Assembly: GCA_008711295.1 (NCBI GenBank)
Contig: VUYV01000227.1
Location: forward strand, 1,174,535 to 1,238,534
Direction: 5' to 3'
Length of the DNA: 64,000 nucleotides
Source of the DNA: Anarhynchus alexandrinus
Taxonomy: Eukaryota; Chordata; Aves; Charadriiformes; Charadriidae
A program made the translations under genes and the position numbers. The notes beneath the pieces were generated by a model. That model saw nothing but the letters and a program-made list of their open reading frames with translations. It ran no database searches and was not told the DNA's origin. This document shows, in pieces, positions 46,971-59,639 of this stretch; position 1 is the first letter of the stretch; each line of letters opens with the position of its first letter.

Positions 46971-48250
46971 GTGTTATCCACTTGCTGCTTGCAAGTGAAA
47001 ATTGATAATTTATTCATTAATGTGGATACATTTTATATGGTCTATGTTTTTCACTATCTTCTTAAAATAAATCAGATGCAAAAATAACAATAAAATGTTA
47101 AGCATTCGGATTGTGTTGTTTTTTATATCTTCACAACCTCAAACAATCAATATATCCTTAAAGCAGTTTGGTGGCTTAAGTATCACTCCCTGAATGAAAA
47201 GAAAATTAAACTACTGAGAAAAGATGTGAATCCCCTTGAGCAAAGTTTGTCAGCTTCAGCTGGGTCATGACGAGCTGGATGCGCTCAGCCCTTCCTGAGC
47301 TTCAACGCTCTTGATACAACCTGGTGCTGCAAACATCATCTTCCTCCCAGAGCTGTAGCTCCAAGAGAACCAAGGGAAGGAGCGCAGGCAGGGTGTGTGG
47401 AATACAAGGGGATGAACCATTTCAATATTTTAAAGATGCCATTTACAATTTCCATCCTCAGTTCCAAACCATTCATCAGACACATTTTTTTTAGGTCTTT
47501 CAGACACTCAGTTTGTGGAAATACAAATCCCACTGGGACAGGAAAAAAATGCTGGAATAATGGGTACATTTTAATTTTGTTTTCCGTGCGTTACAACAAT
47601 CGTAACTCAGTGGCACTCCAGTGAAAGCCATATGCATCTAAACACAGTGTCTGTGGAAAACAAATTAAAAACTAAATAAGCCACAGACTGAAACAGGAAT
47701 CAAACAGATTTGGAAAGCAGAAAGGAACGCTGATGAATTGCATGCAGCTTTTCCCTCGTAAAACCGAGCACTGGGTTTGAACGCTGGCCAAGCGCACTCT
47801 TTGTGTTTCAGTTGATACTCACGCCTTAAGATCATGTGTAATTTTTAAAAAATTCAAGTATGCATCTGTTTAGCAACACACATTCCTCGGTACAAAAAAA
47901 AATAGGACAGGTATGGTGATGCTCCCAGTGACTTCAAGATCAGTGGGATTTTTCTCCCTGCTCCTTGGATGCAGAATCTGGTTGAATAAATGCAAATCTT
48001 GAGTTTGTATCCAGATTACCATTACTACTCTGTTGCTCAGAGTAGGAAAAAAAAGAAAATAATATTTCACCTAATATATCTAAGGGGAATGTTCATTTCC
48101 CAGAGATTTAAAGACTTTAGAACCTTCATGGTACAAACCTCCCAGAGTCATCGTATACTGCAAAAATCCTGTTGTGATTATCTCACAGATCTTCCCAGAC
48201 TGTGTAAGAAATGTCCTGGAAGCAGAGGTGTAGTTTTTGAAATTACTTAG

Positions 48251-48303
48251 TTAGTTGTTTGATGTTTTGGGGTTTTTTTGTTGTTTGTTTTGGGGCTTTT
48301 TTT
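48251..48303 (+). repeat. T/G-rich low-complexity tract
   Basis: T runs with two GGGG blocks (TTTTGGGGTTTTTTT and TTTTGGGGCTTTT). Confidence 0.75.
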
Positions 48304-49253
48304 ATGCTGTGGGTTGTTTTAATCTTCTGAATGTAAAAATATACAGCCAAGTTATAATCTAAACGAAAAAAAATCTGTGGAAGATATTAGGATCGGCACT
48401 GCATTTGCACAAGATTTTCTTTACAGTAAACTCTTAAACTGGAGCCAAACTGGTATGGGTTGGAAACTTGGTAGGAGTTTGGAAGGCTATGTCTATTTTT
48501 AATACAATTTATGAGAAAAACAGTGAAAAAGGATCGTTTCAACTGCTCTCATCACAACTTTTTATCACACCATTATAGTACTTTTCGTTCTGATTTGATA
48601 TGAAATGAAATCAAAACTCTTGCTCCACTAAAGCAGAAATTCCAATTTTTAAAAAAGCTTGAGTTAATGATGCTGTTTAAAAAAAAAAAAAGTTTCTCTT
48701 TCCAGCTCTCTGTGGCCTCTCTGTATTTCTAGGCTAGTAATTAATTAACTCGGCTCCACTCTCCAGCTGGAAATTGCGGTGGGTTGCAGTAACCTGATGC
48801 AAGAGATGCTCACAAACAGCACGGTGAGGGAAGTCATCTAAGCACAGAAATAGCTAGGTACGCTGCCCTCACCAAAGCATTTCATGGGAAACCTAAATCC
48901 AATCTAAGAAACTGGACGACTTCTGAGTTCAAAAAGCTAATTAATCTCTGTATTCATAACTGTTCAGAGGCCCCACGGGGCTGATGCATTTTTAAGAGTG
49001 CTGGGGGATGGCAGGTGGTAGTTTTCACCACTGTTATCAGCTGTGATCTTGAACACTGACAGTTTCTGTAGGCTATTTTCCCCCTTTTCTTAATTACTCA
49101 GACTTTGTGAAGTGGCCTTTTTTACTTTAAGCAATCAAGGGGGATTTTGTTAGAGAAAATAGATATACATTGGTATAGGCTGCAGGGAAAAAAAACAAAC
49201 ACAGCACAAATCGGTTCTTAATATATCACATGGAACGGACCTCAGAAATCTTT

Positions 49254-49350
49254 AAGAATAAATAAAAAAAAAAAACAACAACAACCAAACAAAACAAAAA
49301 CAACAAACAAAACCCAAAGAACCCAAAGACAGGGAACAAAGGGAACAAGG
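49254..49350 (+). repeat. A/C-rich low-complexity tract
   Basis: A run of A, then (CAA)n- and (AAAC)n-like units grading into AACCCAAAGA and GGGAACAA units. Similar in character to 35766 and 54171. Confidence 0.75.
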
Positions 49351-52090
49351 AGATAGGAAAAGTTTAGGCAGCGTGTCCTTCTGGGGGAGATGAAACATAT
49401 CCTCGTCTATCAACCCTCCCATCAGCCTTACTTTTCTTCCCTTTCTCCCTGGAGGGAAATAGGAGATTTGCTCTGCTCAAGCCCGTGTGTTTCACTGATA
49501 AGCAATGCTTACCTTCCCAGGGTCTCACTGCTTCCCGCTCTTGCTGCTTTAATGGTGCAGCTATTTATTCTGCTTTCACTGCAGGGAAACAAAGACTTTG
49601 GCTAAATTTCCTTGGGTGTCCTGATTTAATCACCTTGCATTAAACTGCTGCATTTTGTAAGCCAAAGAGAAATCACCAGTGAAGTGCATTTTCTCTTTGC
49701 TGTGTCAATGCATAAGTAAGAAATGTCTTCGTATATCAGCTATTTCTTTCACAATTATAAAGAATCTCACCTGTTCTCTGGTTGACTTGCCAGCAAAATA
49801 AATAGCTGAATGTAATGCTACGTACGGGCACAATCTTTTAATTTCCTTCTAGCACAGCCTATGAGTGTTAGAGAGAACAGAGAGGTCATTTTCCAATGCT
49901 TTCAATGACTTCTTTCTTATAATACACGAATTATAAAATGTGAACACATTTTACAAACAACTGTAAAAAATCAAGCTTTTCCAAGGCTGAGATGTTTTGT
50001 TCTAGTTTTACTTTTAATTGTGCTTTTTCTCTAATAGTTATACACGTTTTGCAATTCAAAACGAATTACTCAACAATCAACTTTTTATTCTTCTATGTGA
50101 AATTTACATCCCATCAATGGCAGCACACACCACTTGTCACCATACATATTGCGGTTTATTTCCATTCAAAAACACAGGTTCCTCACGTCTGGTTTTCAAA
50201 TTTACTGTAACATCATTATGCTTTACCATGGGCAAAGACTACAAATCGCGCTGAAATATGAAATAAGTTTTTATGTGACTTTTATTGAACAGGATAATGG
50301 ATTATAATTAAAGTGCCACAAACTTGTCTCAAGCAAGGCAATAATAATAATAATAGAGTACAAACTCTCAAAAATGATGCATGAAAGGACTAACTTCTTA
50401 AAAAAACAAACAAAACTACTAAGTGCTCTTTGTGCTTTACTTCCTTGGGCTGCAACGACTTTACTAAATTGAAGAGAGAAAACACATCAAGGTTGAAGGT
50501 ATGAGATTTTTAAACAGAGATGATCACACTCAGCCTTGCTGCTGGCTGGAAGTGGGGACCTGGAGCTGAGGCAGCCTCGCCTGGATTCAGCAGCTCCTAA
50601 AATCTGCCTTAGTTTTGGTGGTCTTCTGGTTCTTTCGAAGTTTGGGCCCCAGTAGGGGTTTTCAGAGACTGGCACATGGGCTTGCTGGGAAATGGGTGCT
50701 CAAACACAGCTTGGGGAAACCCACCTTTACCAGTAACAAAGCACAGAGCAGTGAAGTGGGGTCTGTTTCTTCTTGTGAAGAAACAACGAAACAACAGCAA
50801 CAAAATTGTGTACGATCCAGTATTTCCATAACAAAACCTTCTCCTAAGAATTTCCTTTTCATCAACAGCTTTAAGATCTTTAGCCTTCTAATCTGATTTG
50901 CTAGGAGAAAAATTAATATAAATATTGCAGTTCTGCAGGGTCTCTCCGAAGTTGTTTAAACGGCTTTTGAGACTCCCCACTTTTCAATATCCCAAAGAAA
51001 GATCCAAAGGTTATTCCAAATGACAGTGGATTCCCTAAACCTACTTATGGTCCATTGTAAGCCAGTCTTGGGTTAAACCTTTTTCACCTCCTCAGGCTCT
51101 GGTCAAGAGGATCCTTATACGCAAAGGAGGCAAAACATACCCTTCTAAAAGACCAGAGTTTAGGAAGTGAATCAGTGCAAAGACACGATTTGACATATTT
51201 TTTTACCAAGGGCCCCATCCTGGCCATTAGCTATTACATGTTTTGCATTGAGTTGTAAAGGTGTGGTGTTAAGAAATGCAGGTATTTGTTGAAAAAAAAG
51301 AGAATATTAAGAAAAAAAAAGTTTTAAGGAGGATAATTTATCTATAGATGTAGAAAGGAAAATTAAATTCAGTGGAAAAAGCTATCAAGTGGATATAAAA
51401 GTATTTCAGGAGGAAATAATTTGATATGAGCTCTTTATTTCAATTAAAAATCTTCCTTGTGATAAAGACTGATGCAAATCCCAGGGTTCTTGACTTTTCC
51501 CTAATTGTGAGGAATAAGACAAAACCTCTAAATATGTTGAATTTTGACTTTTTCTTCCAATAAGTACTCAACTAACAAGTTATTTATTTTATTATATGGG
51601 CCATTATTCAAACTAAAACTTCTTGGAATGGTACAGTTGAGCAAAGACCTTGTAGGAACAGTCTGTCTCTCAGCACTTCTCTCCATGTCTTGTAAAACCA
51701 TACAAAAACTGCAAATAATGCAGAGAACAGTTGTTCCAGTCTTTTAACGTTAACACACAAGTTTGTATGTATGCGGATTCAGTGTGTCCTTCAGACTATA
51801 CGTACACCGACGTAATTGTCCCTATACAAACATGAAGGCAGATAATCCCCGCCCTTGAGAGATTTCAGTACAAATTAAATTGTTATAACTCAGATGACAG
51901 GGGATAATGTGTGAGACTAAAGGTAAACAGTATTGGTAAAGAAGTGGCTTTTGGATTATAGCATGACTTTTACTGTTAGAAACTGCATTTTTAACGATAG
52001 TTTATAGAACAGCAAACGTGACCTCGAAAGATCATCTGGTCCAAATTTTGTGGGAAAGACAGCCTAGATGAGATTAGCTAACACCTATAC

Positions 52091-52509
52091 TAAGTCTTCT
52101 GAGGAGCAACTGAGGGACTTGGGGTTGGTTAGTCTGAAGAAAAGGAGGCTGAGGGGAGACCTTATTGCTCTCTACAACTACCTGAAAGGAGGATGTAACA
52201 AGGTGGGTGTTGGTCTCTTCTCACAAGTCACAACCGATAGGACAAGAGGAAATGGTGTCAAGTTGCGCCAGGGGAGGTTTATGTTAGACATTAGGAAAAA
52301 CTCTTACACTGAAAGGGTTATCAAAGACTGGAACAGGCTGCCCAGGGAAAGGGTTGAATCACCACTCTTGGTTGCATTTAAAAGCTGTCTAGATATGGTG
52401 CTCAGGGACATGGTTTAGAAGTGGGCCCGGCAGAGTTAGATAACGGTTGGACTTGATGATCTTAAAGGTCTTTTCCAGCCGTAATGATTCTATGATTCTA
52501 TGATTCTAT
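52091..52509 (+). mobile_element. CR1 LINE, 5'-truncated, ORF2 C-terminus and 3' end
   Basis: An open frame runs through the C-terminal part of ORF2 to the natural end: [61 protein letters not shown] and LRDMV, with the stop at 52416-52418. The 3' untranslated region 'ACGGTTGGACTTGATGATCTT' and a tail of three ATTCTATG units (52487-52509) follow. It is one of the best-preserved coding pieces here and close to the copy at 13705, but it lacks the endonuclease and reverse transcriptase. Confidence 0.95.
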
Positions 52510-54170
52510 TTGTTTAATCCAAAACAATTTCTTTCTTTCTAGAAGAATTAAAATCACTCAGTGACAACTCCGAGATAGATCAACAGATGCTCTGGAATAT
52601 TTCCATACTCTGGATATTTCACTATACAACTTAAGCAATAAGTGTGAAACTGGAAAACTTTAAAATGAAAGGCTGTAGGGAGTCTAATAAAGTCTACATT
52701 ATTTCAGTCACCATGATACTGCCTCACAAACACTAGCTTTATTATTTGCAAAGAGGACAGACTTTTGATTTCAACAATAACAAAAATTCCCAGAACTCAT
52801 ATTCAGGTATTTTGAGGGGAGAAGTTAGTTTATTAAATTTTAAATCACAATTTTCATGCCATGTTATTGCATTAATTATTCCTTTAACTGTTGTGCTTCT
52901 TAAAGCTGTACAGAACTGTCATACCTTTCATTAAAGCTGCAGCTTAATTGCCCTTAAAATATTTAAGCTGAATAAAAACATCCTTGGCAATGAAAATGAT
53001 TGAAAATGAAAAATTAATTTAAATAGTCTTGGATGTGAACAGTGTGTTACATGGGCTGAAGACTGGAAAAAGGACAAAAAACAAAGGATGTTTAAATGGC
53101 ACTATTACTTCTTAAAAGTTTGTGTGTCAGTGCTTTACATCAGGGACTGTGTTAAGCTGCCTCTGCTGGTTTGATCCAAATCAAAACCACTTGACACCAG
53201 GAATTATGTCTTCTGTGACCTACATGATGTTTATATGAAGATGTTGTTTAACTTCATTACTTAGCAATGAACATAAATATCACTGAAATTTAACTGACAG
53301 CATTACATTGTGAATTTTGCATCTAGCAGTGAGCACAGGTGAGTAATACAAAAAGGTCCAGATAGGTCCAGGTAAATCAGGAAATATCCTGATTCTACCT
53401 CAATATTTGGGTCCCAGCAAAATGTTTCTTCTGGCCTAACGTTTCTGTGAGTCAGAAAGATTGTAACACCTTGCTAAACGTATGGTGTCTGCTTTTAACC
53501 TTTCAGCACTAGCTATGTGAAGGAATTGCAAACCTGTATTTGCAAAAGACAATAGCTTGGTTGTACCTGGTGAAGACACACAGGTGCTTGTGCCCCTGAA
53601 TAGACTTTACGCAAAATACCGGATGACTTTGTAAAGGTATCTTGAAGACACAGTGAAGACAAATCATGCTCATGTTCCTCTACAAGCTTCAACTGGACTT
53701 CTAAATAGTAACTAGTCCAAAATTCTTGTTGGGCACAGCCCGTAGTTAAATATAATGAGATAATAAACTTATCTGGTGTTATCTGTCTAAGAGTTAATCC
53801 TCTGGTCAAAGTTGTTCACGTAAAGGCCTTTTATCCTTAATGATATAGGAATCACAGGCGCCTTTGGGGAGTGATTTGGCCCATCATGAGACAGATGCTC
53901 TATATGACAGCAGTGACTCAGCCACTACAGGGGTTAATTTTTCTCTGTTGATTTGAGTGGGAATTTCTAGTACATGGCAGCACGCTGTGCTTAATAATAG
54001 GCGTATTCATTGCTATACAAAAGCAAATAATGTATATTTAGCTATTTAATAAGTATACCTAGAAGTACTTTCTATTTATATAGCACATTCCTCAAAGGAG
54101 AAAGGGAGGGTGGCTGATTTAGATAAGTAACTACTGTAGGTATTTCTCCCAAATTAGTTCTTTGCTTTCA
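52510..54170. other. Unannotated AT-rich non-coding stretch
   Basis: No gene or repeat recognised. Confidence 0.55.
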
Positions 54171-54262
54171 AAATTAAAAAAAAAAAAACAACAAACAAAC
54201 AAACAAAAAAAACCCCAAACAAACACAAAATACAACAACAAGAACAAAAAACCCCAAACCCA
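54171..54262 (+). repeat. A/C-rich low-complexity tract
   Basis: A run, (CAAA)n units, and two AAAAAACCCCAAAC-type blocks. Confidence 0.8.
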
Positions 54263-57200
54263 CATCTCTCTGACTAATATTCTGGCTTGATGATTTTGCC
54301 TAATTATTCAAAGGAAATGAGTTTTGTTTTTCTCCCCAGAGGATAGGAGCCTGACTCAGGGTTTCAGGACAAATTCTCCCATGTTCAGTCCAGTCCTGAT
54401 TTTTTTTTTTTTACTTTAAAAAGATGGCTCCTTTTACTTTTTTTTCTTTTTCTCCTTGATAATGAAAAGAGGATGTCTGGGTTCATGGAGACATGGAGAA
54501 AATAATGAATATATTATTTTTCATTTTGGTGGATCCCTTAGGAGAAAGGAACAGAATAAGAATAGATCCTTTATTTAAGAATGTTTAAAGATTTTATCCA
54601 CTGATCATTTAACAGCAAATGCATAAACATTTCTTGAAGCACTTACAGTTGTTTAGGAGTTTTCTACTCTGAGTCAGGTAGGCACTATCCACTTGCTTAT
54701 TTCAGACTTGGGTATGTACTGTAACTATTGGGTATACTCACAATAAAAAATGTGAATATCTGCTCATATTCTGTCTACATTCTTTGACAGCCAGGCAATG
54801 AACGAGCATCGACTAAATTCAGAGCCAGGGTATAACAGTACTGTCACTGGAGATGGAGGAAAAATCTCAGTGACTGAGTCACCAAACCCAGAGCAGTTCC
54901 CTGCCCAAGAGGATGTATCTTGAGGATATATCAGATATTAAATTGCTCATTTGATTCCAGCCAGGTTTCAGCTTTGTTTGTCTCATGACATTTTCAGGCG
55001 AACCTTTGCTGAACTGTTTACCCTTCTCAAGGTAAATCACCCTCAGAACAACACAGTCGTCTGTCCCTGTTGAGGGGAAATGAAGGTGTTTTTTTTTCCT
55101 CATGTAAGACAAACAGCAGCAACGTCTCCGGCCCGTCCTCCCCATCCTGGGAAACAAAGCAATCATTTTTGCTATTACACTTGCTATCAGCACAGCACAA
55201 GTCTGCCAGCTTCCCCTTTTCACCTCTCCCAGCTTTCTAGTTTCTTGTCTGAATGCACTTCATCATTTTCAAATTTTCCTTTTGGCGGATTCAATACTCA
55301 AATAACTATTACTTTGCAATGCACACACAGTAACCCCAATTTTCCATTCACTGGATTTTCTTCATTTTCTGAGGAAAAAATAGTACTTCATTACATATCT
55401 ATTCATCTGTTTTGCTTGGTGAAATGCAACATTATTCCAGGCAGAATATGGGCTATTTATTTATTTATTTGTTTGTCGGAGAGAAAAAGAGGAGATGGAC
55501 GGGTGATTAGAAGAGTATTAAAGCACAGGATTTTTGGAATTTGGCTTAATTTGTCATTATTAGTATCCTTTAAATGGACATCTTGTATCTCCAATGCAAA
55601 ATTTATATTGTATGATGATGCAGAGTTTTTAACAGCTATTTAGGGTTATCTTGAAATTCATAGTTAAATAGAGTTTAAAAGTGTTTAATTGAAAAGCTAA
55701 CCCAAAATTCATAACTGCAAGAGGATGCTTGGGGTTTTTTAACCCATAAACCCTCCTCCTCAATATTAAGGGCTTTCATGTTGTAAAACTGGTGATATAA
55801 AGCAATTTAAGTTTTTGCATTAATTTTTCTTTTTGGTGTTGTTGTTCTTTTTGAGAAAGAATAAAGCAAGGTTTTTTGACATCAAAATGTTGGCTTTGCT
55901 CTGGTATCAGGGACCACACTTGTGCCTAAGGCAGCTTCACCACCAGTTGATAACAGAAATGAGGAGTGAGAGTGACAGGAGAGAGGACCTACCTTTGGTC
56001 AGGCCACATTTAGACTCACTGTCACTGAGGACAAGAGGAAACCACAGACATTCTGAAGGACACATTTCCATTCAGGAATTCATTATTATTACTCCACCAC
56101 TGATAATGAAATAAAATTCCAACTACCTCCTGCAAAAAGTTGATTTAGCATCGTGGCTAATGTGCTGACATGCAGGCTGTGAATTGTCGGAGGCACTGGA
56201 GATGCTGGGATGTGTGAACAGGAAGGAGGAGGAATCAGGCTATGCCTGAAATAAGTAAAAAATCATCAGAATTGGCTAGGTTCCTCTAAGGATGCTTTGT
56301 GGTTTTGTAGAAAAACTCCAGTAAATAATAGAGTTGGATAACATAGATAAACAAATAAATAAAGCTAGAAGAAAACAGGCAATGTATCCTTAACACATCT
56401 TCAAGTCTTTGGAAGCACCCTGTTGTAACTTCAGTCGCATTTGTTTCAATGCTTGTTATATTTAGATAAGGTTTAAAATATACAGACCTGAAGAGGAATC
56501 TATTGGTAATAACAAAGTAAAGTTTTGTTCTTACAGGTAATTAAAATATCACGACATGATGTTGCAATCTTACACAAAATATTTCTGAAGATGGGAGCAA
56601 ATTTCCAAGGTATCTAATGAAAGATTTTTATATTGTTTTTGGAAGATTCTTTACAGAAGGAATTTTAAGTTCACTTTCAGAATAAAATGCTACTTCCAAA
56701 ATCTTATTCTTTAGTTTCACACTAGGTTTATTCTGTGCTAGTTCATGAGATGTAACAGATTTTTTTTACAAAATCCCAACCTCATACTGATTGAAATCAT
56801 GTTTCTAGATGTTGAAAAAACATATATTACACTGTGGAAGAGCAGCAATTAGCCAAGTTGCATTTGTTAGCTTACACATTTTCATGACGTGGATGCATCC
56901 TTGTTTTGGAGTGAGAGCACAGCTGCATGGCCAATTATGCATTGCAAGATTACAAGTATGTGTTCCGGTTGGGAGTACCAATACGGGCCCTAATTAAAAC
57001 GGACCACGGGTCAAGAGGGAGATTCGCACCTCTCTTTTCAAAATACACAGCTCATTTTCTCAGATTGTTGTTGTCTTCCCTCCTCCTCCTTGCCCCATAG
57101 GCACCAGGGGATAACAGTCCGTATTTATTTATAAGTCAGTATAAATAAATAATAATAATGCTATAAAGGGTAGACAGAGATTATTTCCAATACATTAAGT

Positions 57201-57702
57201 TGGCTGCACTATGGTATTAATACTCACACATACACACAATGAAAACCAAAAGAAAATAAAATGGTATTTGTGGGACAAGAGAATAGAAAAAAGATCAGGG
57301 AAAGTACAAAACCCTAATATTTCTTGAAAATCTGTTGCTTACTGTATGAAATAATTGCAATCATAATTTTATATTCTAATCTGTTGGCTTTTATTTGTTG
57401 TTTAAAAAATTAGTTGATGTAGTCATGTAATTAAATGTAGACTTTTCATAGTATTATTAGTGAAATTAATGTTAATCTGACAATGGCAAATGTTCTTTGT
57501 ATTACACATGAAAATGACGTTTCTGAATACACTGAACATCATGAAATATTGCCTATAACAGCAGAATCTTAGTCTCTCCAGGTTCACTTTTGTTTGTGTG
57601 TGTACACAGAAGATGAGGATTTTCCCATCATTCCCACATTTTCACTTGGAAGTTTCTGGGTCTGTATCTGACCCTTTCAAAGAGATATTGCAACATGCAT
57701 TT
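54263..57702. other. Unannotated AT-rich non-coding stretch
   Basis: Contains the longest non-CR1 open frame of the window (55080-55643, 187 codons), which has biased S/F-rich composition, no known domain and a (TTTA)n stretch. I do not call it a gene. A small CpG cluster lies at 56966-57026. Confidence 0.5.
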
Positions 57703-57744
57703 AAAAAAAAAAAAAAAAAAAAGAGAGAGAGAAAGAAAAGAAAG
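57703..57744 (+). repeat. Polypurine tract (A run then GA-rich)
   Basis: About 20 A, then GAGAGAGAGAAAGAAAAGAAAG. Confidence 0.85.
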
Positions 57745-57894
57745 TTTAATTTCAGCAAATGGACTGACTCCTTCTATATAAAGCCACAAACTCTTAAAGT
57801 CTCTCTGGAGCTCAGATTTTGTGGTCAGCATTTGTGTGTGTTTAGAGGCAACAGTTGTGGTTGCCTCTGTGAATGGCTATCCCTACCCTTAATT

Positions 57895-57979
57895 TCTTTT
57901 TTTTCCCCACCTTAGAGTTTCCTTTTATTTCCCTTTTTCCTTTTTCCTTCCTTTCTTTTTCTTTCTTCTTTTTCTTTTC
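57895..57979 (+). repeat. Polypyrimidine tract ending in a gap
   Basis: Almost only T and C from about 57895 up to the N run. It is the strand complement in character of the polypurine tract at 57703. Confidence 0.85.
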
Positions 57980-58038
57980 NNNNNNNNNNNNNNNNNNNNN
58001 NNNNNNNNNNNNNNNNNNNNNNNNNNNNNNNNNNNNNN
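57980..58038. other. Assembly gap (59 N)
   Basis: Unresolved bases immediately after a polypyrimidine tract, the kind of sequence on which polymerases and assemblers often fail. Confidence 0.95.
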
Positions 58039-59639
58039 TGTTTGAAACAACCACTGGAACTCATACCTGTGGTCTTTAAAGGGAGCCCTAACTCATTTCC
58101 CTTTTTCCCTCTGTGCCCAGGCAGAGGGTAAATATATAGTCGTGGGGTAAACAAACGCTGGCACAATGGCAGGGTCCCTACCATTAAGCAATCCCATGGT
58201 TCCCTCTTGGAGTGCTTGAATCTGAATTTTTTTAATGTCTATAGCTATTAGAAAATCCACTACCAAAATCTGAAATGGTACTTGTTTGCTTGCTGTCAGG
58301 TTCTGCTACAAAGTTGAAATAGAAGTTGGTTCACTCCAAAAGTAAATAGAGGCAACAAATTTGGTCTGCTAAGGCCATTCATTTCTCCACAGAAGATCTC
58401 AGTTACAATTTGGTCCTTCCCTTCATTTCTGTTTTCCATGTGCTCTTTGAAATAGGTGAAATCTCCTTAGATTCAGAGATCTCCCTGTTTGAAAAATATT
58501 TTCCAAGATGCTGATAAAATTTTTTGGCTGCTTAGAATTTATCTTAAATAATTCATACAGCTGGAATATCTGAACTTCTGTCTTTCATTTGTGAGAGGAT
58601 GCAGCTACTTTTATATCTCAAGCATACTATTTACACCTAAATATGTGTGTGGTATTTGGTCACAGAGACTGCACTCTGTACAGAGGTGAACAGAGCAAGA
58701 TAAATTTCTTTATGAGAATCATGTAATAGTCAGCAACTGAATAACTCATTTCCTACTTTTAGGATTGTGGCTTTATTTATTATCTCAAACCACAACCAAG
58801 GAGAGGAAAATAACCTAACTTGTAGCCACTGACTTTTCTTTGTTAGTCACTGAATCTTTTTTTTTTTTCTCCACAAACATCAGAAATGTGAAAACACTGA
58901 TTTTTCCATAAAAGAATGTCAATAAAATCCTCTTGTCTTGAGCTTGTCCCGGGTATAAAACCTCTGCTGAGCAACATTATGTGGCTCAATTTGCCTTTGG
59001 GTTTTGCTTATGTGCATTTTATTTCTGGAAGTCTGGGTTGGTGCATGCAAAGCAGTGGTTCTCCTTCATCTAAGTTAATTGAGTAAGATCTAGTAAATTA
59101 AATTTGCTTGAAAAACAATGTTATAATAGTTATCTGGGTGAGCTAATGAATGCTTAGTATATATAGTAAAGATATGAAAGAGGAAGCAAATTAAGGTTGA
59201 CACAGAAACTCAATATCTCTAATGTAAAATGGTCTAAGAAGATTGCTTTTACTTTATTTTCATCAACTCTTTCAGGAGAGATTACAAAATTTAACAGAGG
59301 CTTACAAAAGGTGCCACTTTGTCTGATGGCATCCAAAAATGAATCTTCATGAGCAGCCATAATTTTCAGACCATTTGTTTCCTTTTCAAATGATGTAACA
59401 TTTCAGTGAGATACATTTGGATTTACTGAAGGTCTCTTAAGCCAGGGTGGTCTTGTACCTTTCTTGGATACAGTGCTTTACTATTTTTTTAGGTTAAAGG
59501 ACATAAGTAGTATTTCATCTGCCCAGAATTTATGACGGCATCTGAAAGACTGCCAAATGGTAAATTAATAAAAATGGCAGAGATGGGATTAATAGAAATA
59601 TTATAAGATGGAGAAGGGATTAAAGAGAAGGGAAAATGG
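58039..59639. other. Unannotated AT-rich non-coding stretch
   Basis: No gene or repeat recognised. A T run lies near 58858-58868. Confidence 0.55.

Larger units (their letters stand above)
46971..52090. other. Unannotated non-coding stretch with low-complexity tracts
   Basis: AT-rich apart from a GC-richer patch near 47225-47400. It contains a T/G tract (48251-48303), an A run (48680-48692), an A/C-rich tract (49254-49350) and a short (ATA)n at 50340-50356. No gene or confident interspersed repeat. Confidence 0.55.

Noticed and set aside
47336..47569. Minus-strand open frame with hydrophobic N-terminus
   Set aside because: Overlaps an equally long plus-strand frame and shows no known family. 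Not supported.
49229..49252. Short phrase resembling a reversed CR1 3' end
   Set aside because: Only about 20 bases match and no tail is present, too little to call.
52016..52055. CR1-like reversed tail phrase 'GACCTCGAAAGATCATCTGG' just before the plus-strand CR1
   Set aside because: Considered as a twin-priming 5' inversion, but the phrase corresponds to the 3' end and not an internal segment. It is more likely a separate short relic or chance.
55080..55643. 187-codon open frame, the longest outside CR1
   Set aside because: No recognisable domain, biased S/F-rich composition, includes a (TTTA)n run, and lies in ordinary AT-rich DNA. Treated as chance.
55985..56040. Phrase resembling the CR1 'VRPHLEYC' codons
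   Set aside because: The match is short and isolated, with no other CR1 landmark nearby.
59053..59066. CAGTGGTTCTC resembling a hAT (MER5-like) terminal repeat
   Set aside because: No matching inverted end or internal similarity found.
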